The notes under the pieces were generated by a model, which saw only the letters and a program-made list of their open reading frames with translations, had not been told where the DNA came from and did no database searches. This document shows positions 45,033 to 54,413 of a stretch of DNA of 64,000 nucleotides, piece by piece. The translations under genes and the position numbers were made by a program. Positions within the stretch are counted from its first letter, which is position 1. Every line of letters starts with the position of its first letter. The DNA comes from Spirochaetales bacterium (GTDB lineage: Bacteria; Spirochaetota; Spirochaetia; DSM-2461), in assembly GCA_022360655.1 (NCBI GenBank), contig JAKSCK010000240.1, forward strand, positions 186,001 to 250,000, given 5' to 3'.

Positions 45033-46082
45033 ATGGAAGAAATTGCCACCATTGCCTATCCGGATGGGGATTCCCGCATCCTGATGGTAGCCCGGAAAGA
45101 ATTATTGCCCTCCGATGCCCGTCTCACGGTTTTTGATGGAAACACAGCACCCTTGTTTCCTGATCGAGACTTAGAATGTTCACTTTCTTTGCCTCCTGGA
45201 GAAACCGCAAAGAATTGGACCTCTGTTGAACGAATCATTAATCGTGCTCTTGCAGTGGAATTAGAGCGTGATGGCCTTATTGTTGGCGTAGGAGGAGGCG
45301 TTGTCACCGATGTCACGGCTTTTGCCGCCTCCATCTACATGCGCGGATGCCGTCTGGTTCTGGTTCCCACCACGTTGCTGTCCATGGTGGATGCGGCTAC
45401 AGGCGGTAAAACAGGATTTGATTTTGGTGGTGTCAAGAACCTTCTTGGAACCTTCTATCCTGCGCATGAAGTGCGGATTTGTCCAGAAATCCTGGAAACG
45501 CTCCCTGAACGTGAGTTCCAATCGGGAATGGCTGAGGTCATCAAACATGCCCTGTTGCTCCCCGAAGAGAACAATCCACTCTTGGTGCAAATTCGAGATG
45601 AATGTGAGCAGATTCGTGCTCGAGATCCTGAAGCTTTGATGAAAATGATTCCTGCTGCTGTAAAAGTGAAGGCCGATGTGGTAGAGGCTGATCTGCGAGA
45701 GCGGGGGGAACGCGCTTTTCTCAACTTGGGTCACACTTTTGCCCATGCCCTTGAAGCCGCGACAAATTTTAGCCGTTGGAGTCATGGAGAGGCTGTGGCT
45801 TGGGGAATCTTACGTGCTCTGGATTTGGGGGAGCGAATTGGCATCACGGATCCTCAGTGGGCGAATCAGACCCGTCAGCTCATTGCATCCTATGGTTTTG
45901 ATATTGTGACTCCTCAAGTGGCTCCAGAGGAGATTAAAGCGGCCATGTCCTCTGATAAAAAGAAAAAAGATGGTCATATCCGTTTTGTGATGCTCAAAGG
46001 TCCAGGCCAACCTGTTTTGCAAAGTGTCCCAGAATCCGATTTGGATGCTGTGTTGGGCATTGAAAAAAATCTTGAAAGCTAA
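45033..46082 (+). CDS. aroB: 3-dehydroquinate synthase
   Basis: A 349-residue protein with the NAD site GVGGGVVTDVTAF, a LVPTTLLSMVDAATGGKTG segment and the metal ligands in NLGHTFAHALE and HGEAVAWG. It converts DAHP to 3-dehydroquinate, step two of the shikimate pathway. A slightly unusual N-terminus for the family is the only oddity. It is divergent from the initiating transferase with 87 bases between. It is an ordinary housekeeping gene with no visible link to the glycan locus. Confidence 0.93.
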   Translation: MEEIATIAYPDGDSRILMVARKELLPSDARLTVFDGNTAPLFPDRDLECSLSLPPGETAKNWTSVERIINRALAVELERDGLIVGVGGGVVTDVTAFAASIYMRGCRLVLVPTTLLSMVDAATGGKTGFDFGGVKNLLGTFYPAHEVRICPEILETLPEREFQSGMAEVIKHALLLPEENNPLLVQIRDECEQIRARDPEALMKMIPAAVKVKADVVEADLRERGERAFLNLGHTFAHALEAATNFSRWSHGEAVAWGILRALDLGERIGITDPQWANQTRQLIASYGFDIVTPQVAPEEIKAAMSSDKKKKDGHIRFVMLKGPGQPVLQSVPESDLDAVLGIEKNLES

Positions 46083-46408
46083 ATGCGATGACAGAAGGGG
46101 GCTGTTGCGGTTTGACTTTTGCAACAGCTCCAATGCTCTCAGGCGGCGTCAGGGATACCTTCGGTGTCCCTTCCTTGTTTTGGCAGAGGACAAGTTAGCA
46201 CTTGTCCTCTGCACTCAACTGCGTCAGGGATAATAGGGGCGGCGGAGCCGGTCCGAGGAACGAGGACGGAACCCCCGAATAGCCCGACCCCCGGCCTGCC
46301 GGGGGAGACGCCCAAATTGGGAGCAAAAAAGGTTCATCCGCGGTAAGTCGGAAAAGAGGAGCACGGCTCAAGTCTGATCGGACTATTGCAAGCACCCCTC
46401 GATCTGAA
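46083..46408. repeat. Cluster of palindromic repeats between aroB and hrpA
   Basis: The 326-base gap holds several hairpins: GCTGTTGC/GCAACAGC (46101-46128), GCAGAGGACAAGT/ACTTGTCCTCTGC (46183-46212, 13 bp perfect, four-base loop) and CCCCCGGC/GCCGGGGG (46288-46305). GCGTCAGGGATA occurs twice (46146, 46221). The first hairpin may terminate aroB, but the amount and GC-richness of the rest suggest a REP/BIME-like dispersed repeat cluster. No gene is visible. Confidence 0.65.
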
Positions 46409-48922
46409 TCAGTACAACAAACCTTCAATTCGGCGATAGGCTTTTCCGAGTGTTTTGAGTTCACTCTCATCATGGGCATCATCCAATTGATCGGCCAAAT
46501 CTTCCAGGCTTTCCAGTGAAACGGAGATGGCGCCATGGAAACTTTTAATGGCCTTAAACCAGTAATGTCCTTCTCCATCAGAATAGAGCGCTGTAAACCC
46601 CATTCCCCCCCGCTTTTGTTTTTTGCTTCCTCTGGTGACGGTGAGTAAGGCGGACAGTTCGCTAATTAAACGCTGGCGATGATTGGATTTATGGATGTGA
46701 AAATTCCCACGTGGTGGGGCCTCATGAACATCCTTTTTGGGATCAAGGATGGAAACGGCCTTGAGAATGGTCATGACTTTGGAATCGGGCAGAACTTCAT
46801 CTCGGTCAAGAAGAAGGGTTCCTCGTAATGAACCAAAATCGGGTAGAGGAAGGTCTTTGGCGTTGGCAAGGGCCTGCCTGAGAGCTTTCCATTCAAAGAG
46901 TGCACGTTTTTTGTTTCCCTTCCCTGAACTGCGGCTGAGAGGAAAGCTGATCCCTCCAATCCATATTTGATCGGTTGTGTCCTTGCGGGGACGTTCGGGT
47001 TCTTTTCTTTGAGTGCTTTCGCGTTTTTCTGAGTTTTTGGCCAGCAAGCGTCCGGGAAGTTCGGGGTGAATGTCGGCAAGCCATGCCTTGTGGAGTGGTG
47101 AGACGGAGCGAGCATAGGTTCGGCTGGTGTGGACGATTTCTCCGGCCATGATGAAATCCGGATTTTCACGGAAGAGCACAGAACCTGGGTGGATGATGAT
47201 GCGGTCCATGGCCACGCTGCGGTAATCAAATCTTCCAGCTTTGACACAGACAAAGGGCAAAAGTCCACGAGCACAGGCCTTGAGGAAATCTTCTGTTGGT
47301 CCACCTTCTGTGATGGGGACTCCATCGCGTGAGGTGATGTCTTCCAGTTGCTCCACAATGGCCAGTATCTCATTGAGAACTTTGACATCAAGGTAGTAGC
47401 GTGAGGCAAAGGCTTCCTTGTCTTTTGACTCCAAAAAATCCCAGTAAAGATTAAGGTAGCTCGCAAAATCCCCATAGCGTTCGGAGCGGAAGGAATGATG
47501 AGCCTTGCGGGCTTCCATTTCTTCCCCTTGAGGGAGAAGGAAGGGGGAGTTGGTGGAGAGGAAGGCGGAGGCAATGATGACTTCCCGGAGCACGGAAGGA
47601 TAGCGGAGGGTGGCCTCGACAATCATCCGTGCATGGCGGGGCATGAGAGGGTAGGGGGTCATCCGTTTGCCAATGTCGGTGAGGCCATTCTCATCATCAA
47701 GAGCATCCAGAAGATGAAGAGCTTCGATGGCACCATGGAGTCCTTTGGCGGACGGAGGACTGATGAAGGGAAAGGCGTCAAAATCGCGAATCCCAATTTC
47801 CGCCATGCGAAGAACCACTTCGGCTAAGTCTGTGCGATAGATTTCTTCTTTTGTGTAGGCATCCCGGTCTCCAAATCCGTCTTCTGGGTACAGACGATAG
47901 CAGGTTCCTGCTTGAGTTCGTCCCGCCCGACCTTTCCTTTGATTGGCGGAAGCCTGAGAGATTTTTGTTTCCACAAGAGCACTGGTGAAGGTGCGAGGAT
48001 TGTAAAAATTCAACTTGGCAAGACCGGTATCAATGACGGCTGTGATGCCATCAATGGTGATGCTTGTTTCCGCCACATTGGTGGCCACCACCACTTTGAT
48101 GAGTCCTTTCGGAGCAGGATCAAAAACCTTTTCTTGTTCTTCACTTCCTAAGCGACCATACAAGGGCATCACATGAAGCTGACGACGGTGTTTGCCACTC
48201 ATCAGTTTGGTGACGGTCTCTTTGATCATCTTTTCACCAGTGCAGAAGATGAGAATGTCACCTTCAGGATTTTTGGTGATGAGGGCCTCCACAGTGGAGG
48301 CAATCTTGGATATCAGCATGTCCTCATCATTCTCTACAGGGGGAGGATCATAGAGGACATCCACGGGGTAGATGGGAGTATCGATGGTGACAATGGGGGC
48401 TTCTGTAAAAAATTGACGAAAAACGGCCGCATTGAGAGTGGCTGATGAGATGATGATTTTAAGTTCGGGTCTATGGGGGAGGACTTCTTTGATGAGTCCC
48501 AGTATGAAGTCAATGTTCAATGTGCGCTCATGGGCTTCGTCGATCATGAGCACACTGTAGCGAGAGAGCCACCGGTCTCCTTTCATTTCCTGAAGAAGCG
48601 TTCCATCGGTGAGGATTTTGATTTCGGTATCTGAGCTGGTTTGGTCTTCAAAACGCATCTTATAGCCAACGGTGCCACCAACATCCACCTGGAGCTGACG
48701 TGCAATGAATCGACAGACTCCAACTGCAGCAATGCGTCGGGGTTGCGTGATGCCAATAATACCATTCTGGGCATAACCGGCTTCATGGAGAATGATGGGA
48801 AGTTGAGTGGTTTTCCCAGAACCTGTGGGAGATTCAACAACGATGACCTGATGATTCTGGAGAGCTTCCAGAATTCGGTTTTTTTGGGCGTAAACGGGTA
48901 AATCCCGAGGATGGCTTCGCAT
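46409..48922 (-). CDS. hrpA: DEAH-box ATP-dependent helicase (HrpA-like)
   Basis: An 837-residue helicase with all core motifs: I (SPTGSGKTTQ), II (IDEAHE), III (SSAT), V (ATNVAETSITI) and VI (NQRKGRAGRT), followed by the helicase-associated domain and a basic region (RKEPERPRKD). HrpA-like proteins act in RNA remodelling, in some bacteria linked to mRNA processing and stalled ribosomes. It is shorter than the E. coli HrpA. The start has only 26 bases to the divergent gene at 48949, so promoters must overlap. Confidence 0.88.
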   Translation of the reverse strand: MRSHPRDLPVYAQKNRILEALQNHQVIVVESPTGSGKTTQLPIILHEAGYAQNGIIGITQPRRIAAVGVCRFIARQLQVDVGGTVGYKMRFEDQTSSDTEIKILTDGTLLQEMKGDRWLSRYSVLMIDEAHERTLNIDFILGLIKEVLPHRPELKIIISSATLNAAVFRQFFTEAPIVTIDTPIYPVDVLYDPPPVENDEDMLISKIASTVEALITKNPEGDILIFCTGEKMIKETVTKLMSGKHRRQLHVMPLYGRLGSEEQEKVFDPAPKGLIKVVVATNVAETSITIDGITAVIDTGLAKLNFYNPRTFTSALVETKISQASANQRKGRAGRTQAGTCYRLYPEDGFGDRDAYTKEEIYRTDLAEVVLRMAEIGIRDFDAFPFISPPSAKGLHGAIEALHLLDALDDENGLTDIGKRMTPYPLMPRHARMIVEATLRYPSVLREVIIASAFLSTNSPFLLPQGEEMEARKAHHSFRSERYGDFASYLNLYWDFLESKDKEAFASRYYLDVKVLNEILAIVEQLEDITSRDGVPITEGGPTEDFLKACARGLLPFVCVKAGRFDYRSVAMDRIIIHPGSVLFRENPDFIMAGEIVHTSRTYARSVSPLHKAWLADIHPELPGRLLAKNSEKRESTQRKEPERPRKDTTDQIWIGGISFPLSRSSGKGNKKRALFEWKALRQALANAKDLPLPDFGSLRGTLLLDRDEVLPDSKVMTILKAVSILDPKKDVHEAPPRGNFHIHKSNHRQRLISELSALLTVTRGSKKQKRGGMGFTALYSDGEGHYWFKAIKSFHGAISVSLESLEDLADQLDDAHDESELKTLGKAYRRIEGLLY

Positions 48923-48948
48923 ATAGTGTTTATGTTAGACTGTTCTTC

Positions 48949-49959
48949 GTGTTCATTACAATTATTGTGCCCTGCTATAATGAAGAAGCGGTGATTGAAG
49001 CAACCCATACAAGGCTTTCTTCCGTCTGTGAAGAACAAACTTGGGATGTGGAATATCTCTATATCAATGATGGAAGCTGTGATCAAACAGAACAACTTCT
49101 GGACACATTGGCCATGCAAGATTCATCTGTTCGCGTTCTGAAGTTTTCTCGGAATTTTGGTCATCAGGCGGCGGTCTGTGCAGGTTTGGATCATGCTCAT
49201 GGTGATGCTGCCGTGATCATTGATGCGGATTTGCAAGATCCACCTGAACTCATTCCAACTATGGTGGACATGTGGCAAAAGGGTGAAGGGCGCATCATCT
49301 ACGGCAAACGAACAAGCCGAGATGGAGAGACCTGGTTTAAGAAATGGAGTGCTGGAGCATTCTATCGCCTGATTGATTATCTTTCCGATACTCCTCTTCC
49401 TCGAGATACAGGGGGTTTTCGCTTGGTGGATCGGAAGGTCATTGAAGCCTTTAAGAAATTACCAGAACGGAACAAATATATTCGAGGACTCTTTCCATGG
49501 CTGGGATTCAAAGCGGTGCCATTAGAATATCATCGCGATGCTCGACTTGCCGGTGAAACAAAGTATCCTTTGGCAAAAATGCTTCGTCTTGCCTTTAATG
49601 GGATTTTTTCTTTTAGCCGTAAACCGCTTCAAATGGCCACAAATCTTGGGGTGTTCAATCTTGTTGCATCGCTATTGTTGATGGTTTATGTCTTTGTTTC
49701 ATATTTCTCAAAACAAATAGAATCTGTGCCTGGTTGGGCTTCTACAATGCTTGTTCTCGTATTCTTTAGTGGAATCCAATTGGTGAGTTTGGGTTTGCTT
49801 GGTGCCTATGTTGGCCGAATCTTTGAGGAAGTGAAGGGGAGGCCAGAGTATGTGGTTGAAGAGGAAATCTCATGCAAAAGAGTGAATCAAATACCAAATA
49901 CAGTCACACTTCAAAAATCTTCTCATCAAGCAACAGAGCAACAAAAACTTAAGGCATGA
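48949..49959 (+). CDS. gtrB: GtrB-like bactoprenol glycosyltransferase
   Basis: A 336-residue DPM1/GtrB-like enzyme. The GT-A domain has IIVPCYNEEAVI, INDGSCDQTEQLL and DADLQDPPE with the metal-binding aspartates; two hydrophobic segments at the C-terminus (residues 228-295) are the standard membrane anchors. It transfers a sugar from a nucleotide donor to undecaprenyl phosphate. GtrA and a GT-C-type protein follow, forming the classic three-part set for adding a side-chain sugar in the periplasm. It starts at GTG 48949. Confidence 0.87.
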   Translation: MFITIIVPCYNEEAVIEATHTRLSSVCEEQTWDVEYLYINDGSCDQTEQLLDTLAMQDSSVRVLKFSRNFGHQAAVCAGLDHAHGDAAVIIDADLQDPPELIPTMVDMWQKGEGRIIYGKRTSRDGETWFKKWSAGAFYRLIDYLSDTPLPRDTGGFRLVDRKVIEAFKKLPERNKYIRGLFPWLGFKAVPLEYHRDARLAGETKYPLAKMLRLAFNGIFSFSRKPLQMATNLGVFNLVASLLLMVYVFVSYFSKQIESVPGWASTMLVLVFFSGIQLVSLGLLGAYVGRIFEEVKGRPEYVVEEEISCKRVNQIPNTVTLQKSSHQATEQQKLKA

Positions 49960-49998
49960 ATTTGGTAATGTTTTGAATGAATGCAGGTCTTTTATCAG

Positions 49999-50026
49999 CT
50001 GATTAGAATGGTGGAACGCGTATAAT
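49999..50026 (+). promoter_or_regulatory. Possible promoter with TATAAT before the GT-C-like gene
   Basis: A perfect -10 hexamer TATAAT lies at 50021-50026, with CTGATT as a weak -35 at 49999-50004 and a 16-base spacer. It sits about 95 bases before the likely start of the membrane protein gene. Confidence 0.35.
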
Positions 50027-50121
50027 ATTGAGGCTTTTTATCGAATCAGATGCATTTCGAGCCATCATTCATGATGGAGACTCTCATATCAATGTGTATA
50101 AATATATTTAAGGAAAAGAGA

Positions 50122-51522
50122 TTGAAAAAAACTTGGATGACGTCTAATCGGCGTATAATTTCCATCTTTGCCTTCTTTGTTGTGATGCTCTATTTGTTCC
50201 CAATTTTTGGGTTCTCCCAATACATGCCAGAGCATATTGATGATGCATGGACTCTCTCATGGGCTCACAATTGGTGGTCAGAGGGAGAAATCTACGACCC
50301 TGTCTTTGGTTATCTGGATGGGGATGGGGGAACATCGCTTTTTAGTCGATCCTATGTCTATGTCTATGGTGCCATTCTTCAATTCTTTGATTGGACTCGA
50401 GGTGGAGCTTTCCTTCTTTCCACAATCTTTCTTATTGGTTCAGCGTTTCTTTGGAAGAGTATCATAAAAAAACTTGGATATCCTTCACTGGTATCCTGGC
50501 TGTTTCTGCTGGTTCTACTGTCTTTAGAAACCTATTTTGCTGCAGCTCATAAAACCAGAGTAGAGGCTCTCACATTTTTTCTGAGCAGTTTGGCCTTTTG
50601 GTGCTTTGTCAAAGAGCATTATTTTTTCTCTGGTTTTATTGCCATCCTGGCGGGAGAAACACACCCCTATGGTGCGGTCTCATTCATGTATATTCTGGGG
50701 TATTGTGTTCTCCTTGTACCTCGTCTTTGGCCACAGCCAAAGCTTTTAATCAAAAATGTTGTCGTTTTTTTGAGTGGAATGGCTCTAGGGATTGGGTACT
50801 ACCTTCTTTTGCATGGAGTGTACCTGAGTCAAGCGGAATCGTTGGATGGAAGGATTGGCGGTAATGTCATTTGGGCGTATCTTTTTGGCTTTCGCTTTTC
50901 CTGGCGTCATCTTCCCGAAGCCCTCATCTGGATGGTTGCTCTTGGTTCGTTTCTTGCTGCTCAGCGCTGGAAAACCGATCGATTTCTCCTACCGTTTCTT
51001 GTGTTGACCATTCTTTTTAGTGTGATTTTTCCCCGTGGGAATTTTCACTACATGATTTATCTTTATCCTCCGCTCATTCTTCTGATTCTGACAGAGGCTA
51101 AGCATCGTAAACTGACCAATTGGCTGGTTCTAGGACTCTTTCTCTTTTTGTTGCCCCAATACATTTTGCTTTACTTTGATCAGCGTGGCTACGACCATGA
51201 AGCCTATGTCCAATCCCTTCGTGAGGCGGTTTCAGAGGAGCAGGAAATCATCTACGGTCATCCCAATTCTTGGTTTGCGTTCTATGACCGAGAGTTTTAT
51301 GGACCGGGGTATTTTAGCCGTGCAAATCTTCCCATAGAGGAATGGCCATCAAAAATGGTTGTCATTGAGAATGCACTATTAAACCGTACTGGTGGTGAGG
51401 AATTGCTGGATATCCATCGTGATGCCTATGATTGGGAATTGCTAACAGAATTGAACAATGGACCGAAAGGGCCCACAACCATCTGGCATATTGAAAAAAG
51501 ATTTTCAGAGGTTACAGAATGA
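50122..51522 (+). CDS. Polytopic membrane protein, GT-C glycosyltransferase-like
   Basis: About 466 residues with roughly ten hydrophobic segments and a hydrophilic C-terminal part (from about residue 355) ending WHIEKRFSEVTE. An acidic motif near the first long loop (HIDDAWTLSWAHNW) resembles the catalytic aspartates of GT-C enzymes. Its place between gtrB and gtrA suggests it is the third component, which moves the bactoprenol-linked sugar onto the glycan. I chose TTG 50122 because AAGGA lies eight bases upstream; ATG 50050 and 50137 are alternatives. No specific family name can be given. Confidence 0.65.
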   Translation: MKKTWMTSNRRIISIFAFFVVMLYLFPIFGFSQYMPEHIDDAWTLSWAHNWWSEGEIYDPVFGYLDGDGGTSLFSRSYVYVYGAILQFFDWTRGGAFLLSTIFLIGSAFLWKSIIKKLGYPSLVSWLFLLVLLSLETYFAAAHKTRVEALTFFLSSLAFWCFVKEHYFFSGFIAILAGETHPYGAVSFMYILGYCVLLVPRLWPQPKLLIKNVVVFLSGMALGIGYYLLLHGVYLSQAESLDGRIGGNVIWAYLFGFRFSWRHLPEALIWMVALGSFLAAQRWKTDRFLLPFLVLTILFSVIFPRGNFHYMIYLYPPLILLILTEAKHRKLTNWLVLGLFLFLLPQYILLYFDQRGYDHEAYVQSLREAVSEEQEIIYGHPNSWFAFYDREFYGPGYFSRANLPIEEWPSKMVVIENALLNRTGGEELLDIHRDAYDWELLTELNNGPKGPTTIWHIEKRFSEVTE

Positions 51523-51932
51523 AGAACGCTGTGATGAGGTTTCTCCATTCTCCAGAGTTTGGACGCATGGTTCGGTATGGAATGGTGGGCATATTAAACA
51601 CAGCACTTTTTGCATTGTGTTCCTGGGGCTTGAGTCGATTCGGTTGGCATTATGCCCTTTACACATTCCTTTCCTATGGCATTGCGATTCTTTTCAGTTT
51701 TGTGATGAACCGATTTTTTACCTTTCAGGCCAAAGCGGGTGGGGTGGGCACCATGTTTGGGCGCTTTCTCTTGGTGACCTTTTCTTTATTGGGAGCAGTA
51801 CAAGGCATCCAATATTTATTGATTGATGTTCTGGCTCTTCGCGAACTTTATGGTGTTGGAATTGGAATGGTGTTTTACACCGGTTTGGGCTATGTGCTGA
51901 ACCGTCTCTGGGTCTTTCAGCAGAACCCGTAA
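51519..51932 (+). CDS. gtrA: GtrA-family membrane flippase
   Basis: A 137-residue protein with four hydrophobic segments and the family pattern: MVRYGMVGILNTALFALC at the start, SYGIAILFSFVMNRFFTF in the middle and a C-terminal YVLNRLWVF. GtrA is thought to flip the bactoprenol-linked sugar across the inner membrane. It overlaps the preceding gene as ATGA, coupling the last two members of the set. Family call is secure. Confidence 0.88.
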   Translation: MKNAVMRFLHSPEFGRMVRYGMVGILNTALFALCSWGLSRFGWHYALYTFLSYGIAILFSFVMNRFFTFQAKAGGVGTMFGRFLLVTFSLLGAVQGIQYLLIDVLALRELYGVGIGMVFYTGLGYVLNRLWVFQQNP

Positions 51933-51946
51933 AATCGTCTCTACCG

Positions 51947-51973
51947 ACCCCGCCGCAAGGAAGCTGGCGGGGT
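51947..51973. terminator. GC-rich hairpin between convergent gtrA and hisS
   Basis: ACCCCGCC at 51947-51954 and GGCGGGGT at 51966-51973 form an 8-bp perfect stem, between two convergent genes. No strong T-run follows on either strand, so a bidirectional terminator is likely but not textbook. The stem base shares the CGACCCC start with the hairpin at 14511. Confidence 0.55.
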
Positions 51974-51987
51974 GGATTGCATTCAGA

Positions 51988-53313
51988 TTAGGAATGGGTA
52001 AGAAGATTTTGTGCCTTGGTTAAAGCATCTTGAAGGCTCAAATTTTCATGGTTTTCCCTTTTTTCCAAATCCTTGAGGGTTACCACAGCATTTTCGTGTT
52101 CATTTCCCCCCACAATCAGGGCCAGTTTGGCCCCTTTGGATTCGGCAAATTTAAATTGAGCTCCCATCTTTTTTGCTTCAGGGTAAATCTCTGTGCGAAC
52201 CCCAACAGCCCGGAATGATTGGGCAAGTTTTTGATAGTGGCTCATCAAAGATTCATCAAGCATCATGACAAGAAGATCTGTATTGGAGCTGGCTGATTCC
52301 AGGCGCCCCAATTCTTCTAGGCCTGCCATTAAACGATCCAAACCAATAGAAGCTCCCACTCCGGTGACGGGTTCCTTCATGAAAAGGCCAGTGAGGTTGT
52401 CATAGCGGCCTCCTGAACAAACGGAACCCAGGCGGGGGAGGTCGGTGAGGAAGGTTTCAAAAACAATTCCTGTGTAGTAGTCCAACCCTCGGGTGATGGA
52501 GGGATCCAGGGTGAAGCGAGCTGATTCACCCATGTCTTCGACAGCGGCTAGAATGGCCTCTAGGCGGCCAAGAGGGGAGTTTCCTCCGGTGTCTTCTGCA
52601 CCAGCAAGGCGAATCATTTTGGCCAGAGTGGCACGATTATCCTCTTCTGCAACAATGAAATCGAGTAGAGTTTCAGCCCCCTCATCCCCCACAAGAGCAG
52701 ACAGCTGGTTTTGAACTTCGGCCTCTCCGATTTTTGCCAGTTTGTCCACAATGCGAAGAACTTCGGCAGTTTTCTCACCAATGCCCAATTTTTCTAAGAG
52801 AAGGTTGAAAAGACCCCGGTGGTTGAAGCGGATGGTCACCTCTCCGGCTTTGAGGGTACGGAGTCCTTCGGCCATCATGAGCATGATTTCTAAGTCCGCT
52901 GTAGCTGAATCTGTACCAACAATGTCAAAGTCACATTGGATGAATTCCCGGTAGCGTCCTTTCTGGGTGTTTTCCCCCCGCCAGGCCTTGGCTATGTGGT
53001 AGCGACGGAACGGCATGGCTAATTCGTTTTTATGGGCAGAGACAAAACGAGCAAAGGGAACGGTCAGGTCAAAACGGAGGGACACATCCCTTCCGCCGTG
53101 ATCAGTGAAGCGGTAGGTTTGTTTGTCCGTTTCTCCTCCGCCTTTGGAAAGAAGAATCTCAGCATATTCTAAAACGGGTGTATCAATGGGAACATATCCA
53201 TAGGAGGAGAAATGGTCTTCCAGAGCCCGAATCAAATGACGACGGGGAATTTCAGTGGTGGGAAGGAAGTCGCGAAATCCTTTCAGGACCTTGGGTTGGA
53301 TGATACCGGCCAT
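51988..53313 (-). CDS. hisS: Histidyl-tRNA synthetase
   Basis: A 441-residue class II synthetase. It starts KVLKGFRDFLP, has motif 2 in WRGENTQKGRYREFIQCDFD, the histidine-specific GLDYYTGIVFE, and an anticodon-binding C-terminal domain. It charges tRNA-His. A good AAGGAGA ribosome-binding site lies before the ATG. Nothing unusual in the protein; an 18-base palindrome lies in its upstream region. Confidence 0.95.
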   Translation of the reverse strand: MAGIIQPKVLKGFRDFLPTTEIPRRHLIRALEDHFSSYGYVPIDTPVLEYAEILLSKGGGETDKQTYRFTDHGGRDVSLRFDLTVPFARFVSAHKNELAMPFRRYHIAKAWRGENTQKGRYREFIQCDFDIVGTDSATADLEIMLMMAEGLRTLKAGEVTIRFNHRGLFNLLLEKLGIGEKTAEVLRIVDKLAKIGEAEVQNQLSALVGDEGAETLLDFIVAEEDNRATLAKMIRLAGAEDTGGNSPLGRLEAILAAVEDMGESARFTLDPSITRGLDYYTGIVFETFLTDLPRLGSVCSGGRYDNLTGLFMKEPVTGVGASIGLDRLMAGLEELGRLESASSNTDLLVMMLDESLMSHYQKLAQSFRAVGVRTEIYPEAKKMGAQFKFAESKGAKLALIVGGNEHENAVVTLKDLEKRENHENLSLQDALTKAQNLLTHS

Positions 53314-53805
53314 GCCTGTCTCCTTGGAGCGTGTCGACGCAAAACAATTTTCCGAAATCTTTCAAGTAGATTCAGTGTGTTTCCCATCATCCCGTTTTGC
53401 CCCTTAAGGGGCAAGTGCTGAGGAGAATTGCGAGAAAAAACAGATGATGAAGGCCTCAATCCTCAAGGGGCTGGTTCAATCATGGTTCTTGATGGTTGGC
53501 GACACACATTCGTTGGCTAGGATCATTGAGAATGATGACAAGAATCTCCAGGTCAGTTGGCATAGATTGGTAGTTTGTCTTGGATGGCTGGTATTTGTTT
53601 CGAACCTTGTCATAAAATGTTGTATCTCACTTTTTTATTGTGTGTGTAATCATGTTGAGAAAGCGAAATACTTGGTTTTTTTGCATTCATCTTGGAAATC
53701 TCTATGCAATTTATGAGATGAATAATCTGAGGAATAAATGATGTGCAATAAAGTTATTTTTGGGTTATAAATTTCAGAGTAGAAAACAGAAATTATGGAG
53801 TATCT
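53314..53805. other. Intergenic region upstream of hisS and a small membrane protein gene
   Basis: A 492-base gap between two divergent genes. Apart from the palindrome at 53397 it has an inverted repeat TTGCAT/ATGCAA near 53681-53709 and a TATAAA at 53766 that might be part of a promoter for the gene at 53806. No T-box features or conserved small gene are evident. Confidence 0.4.
53397..53414. promoter_or_regulatory. Perfect 18-base palindrome upstream of hisS
   Basis: TTGCCCCTTAAGGGGCAA reads the same on both strands, 84 bases before the hisS start. It could be a dimeric repressor site or the remains of a terminator stem without a loop; which, I cannot tell. The rest of the gap 53314-53805 shows no credible gene. 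Confidence 0.45.
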
Positions 53806-54162
53806 ATGTTATCATCAAAAAAATTGTCTCTCATTATTCAAGGAATTCTTTTCTACAGTCTATTACAAACTGTTTCCAGTTTTATGGGTATGAACTCAGC
53901 CTATCTCCCTCGATATTTCTGGGAATTCTTTTCAGCCTTTGTGATTCATTTTATATCCATGATTCTGATCATGATTTCCATGAGAAAATCAAACCCAACT
54001 TTATCTCTCATCAGCTTTTTTCTATGGGGCCTCTATCTCTTGAGTCGAATTCCTCGTTTGATGACCCATAATCCAGTAGAAAGTCTTGCGATAGTTTTGC
54101 CACTCCTCGTTCTTGATGGACTTGCGATTGTTCTCACATTTAGAGACCTTCGGAGATCATAA
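53806..54162 (+). CDS. Small four-span membrane protein of unknown function
   Basis: A 118-residue hydrophobic protein with four likely membrane helices (about residues 8-26, 38-58, 64-82, 92-112) and a positively charged ending (FRDLRRS). It begins MLSSKKLSL and has conserved-looking aromatic residues, but I recognise no family. It lies alone between two genes of unrelated function. The coding call rests on the membrane pattern and the separate open frame; no strong ribosome-binding site is seen. Confidence 0.55.
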   Translation: MLSSKKLSLIIQGILFYSLLQTVSSFMGMNSAYLPRYFWEFFSAFVIHFISMILIMISMRKSNPTLSLISFFLWGLYLLSRIPRLMTHNPVESLAIVLPLLVLDGLAIVLTFRDLRRS

Positions 54163-54358
54163 TTCCGTTTCATTCTCCAATGCGAATTTGGGGACGAAGG
54201 ACCTTCTCTTTATGAACGGTCTTTGAAGGGAATCACGAGATTAGCGACTTTGCTTTGAAAAATGATTGATTCAAAAATAGGTGTGTCTACAGTTGATTTT
54301 CTGTCCTCTTTATCATCAATTTTCGCGGGAAGCCAGCATAAAGTTTAAAACTGTACTA

Positions 54359-54407
54359 AACTCCTTAGCTTTGCGGCCTGAGGTGTTCTCAGGCCATTGA
54401 AGGAGTT
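54359..54407 (+). promoter_or_regulatory. Inverted-repeat leader that buries the ribosome-binding site
   Basis: AACTCCTT at 54359-54366 pairs perfectly with AAGGAGTT at 54400-54407, which contains the ribosome-binding site of the next gene. Inside it GGCCTGAG (54375-54382) and CTCAGGCC (54388-54395) form a second perfect 8-bp stem around a five-base loop. The run GTTTTT follows directly, so the structure could also work as an intrinsic terminator. Either way it would hold expression of the lipoprotein gene down unless opened. Confidence 0.6.
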
Positions 54408-54413
54408 GTTTTT

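Noticed and set aside
46771-47622. 283-residue minus-strand open frame within hrpA
   Set aside because: Alternate frame of the helicase gene; proline- and serine-rich with no recognisable motif.
53444-53716. 90-residue open frame upstream of the small membrane protein gene
   Set aside because: Mixed composition without family features, and no clear start signal; treated as non-coding.
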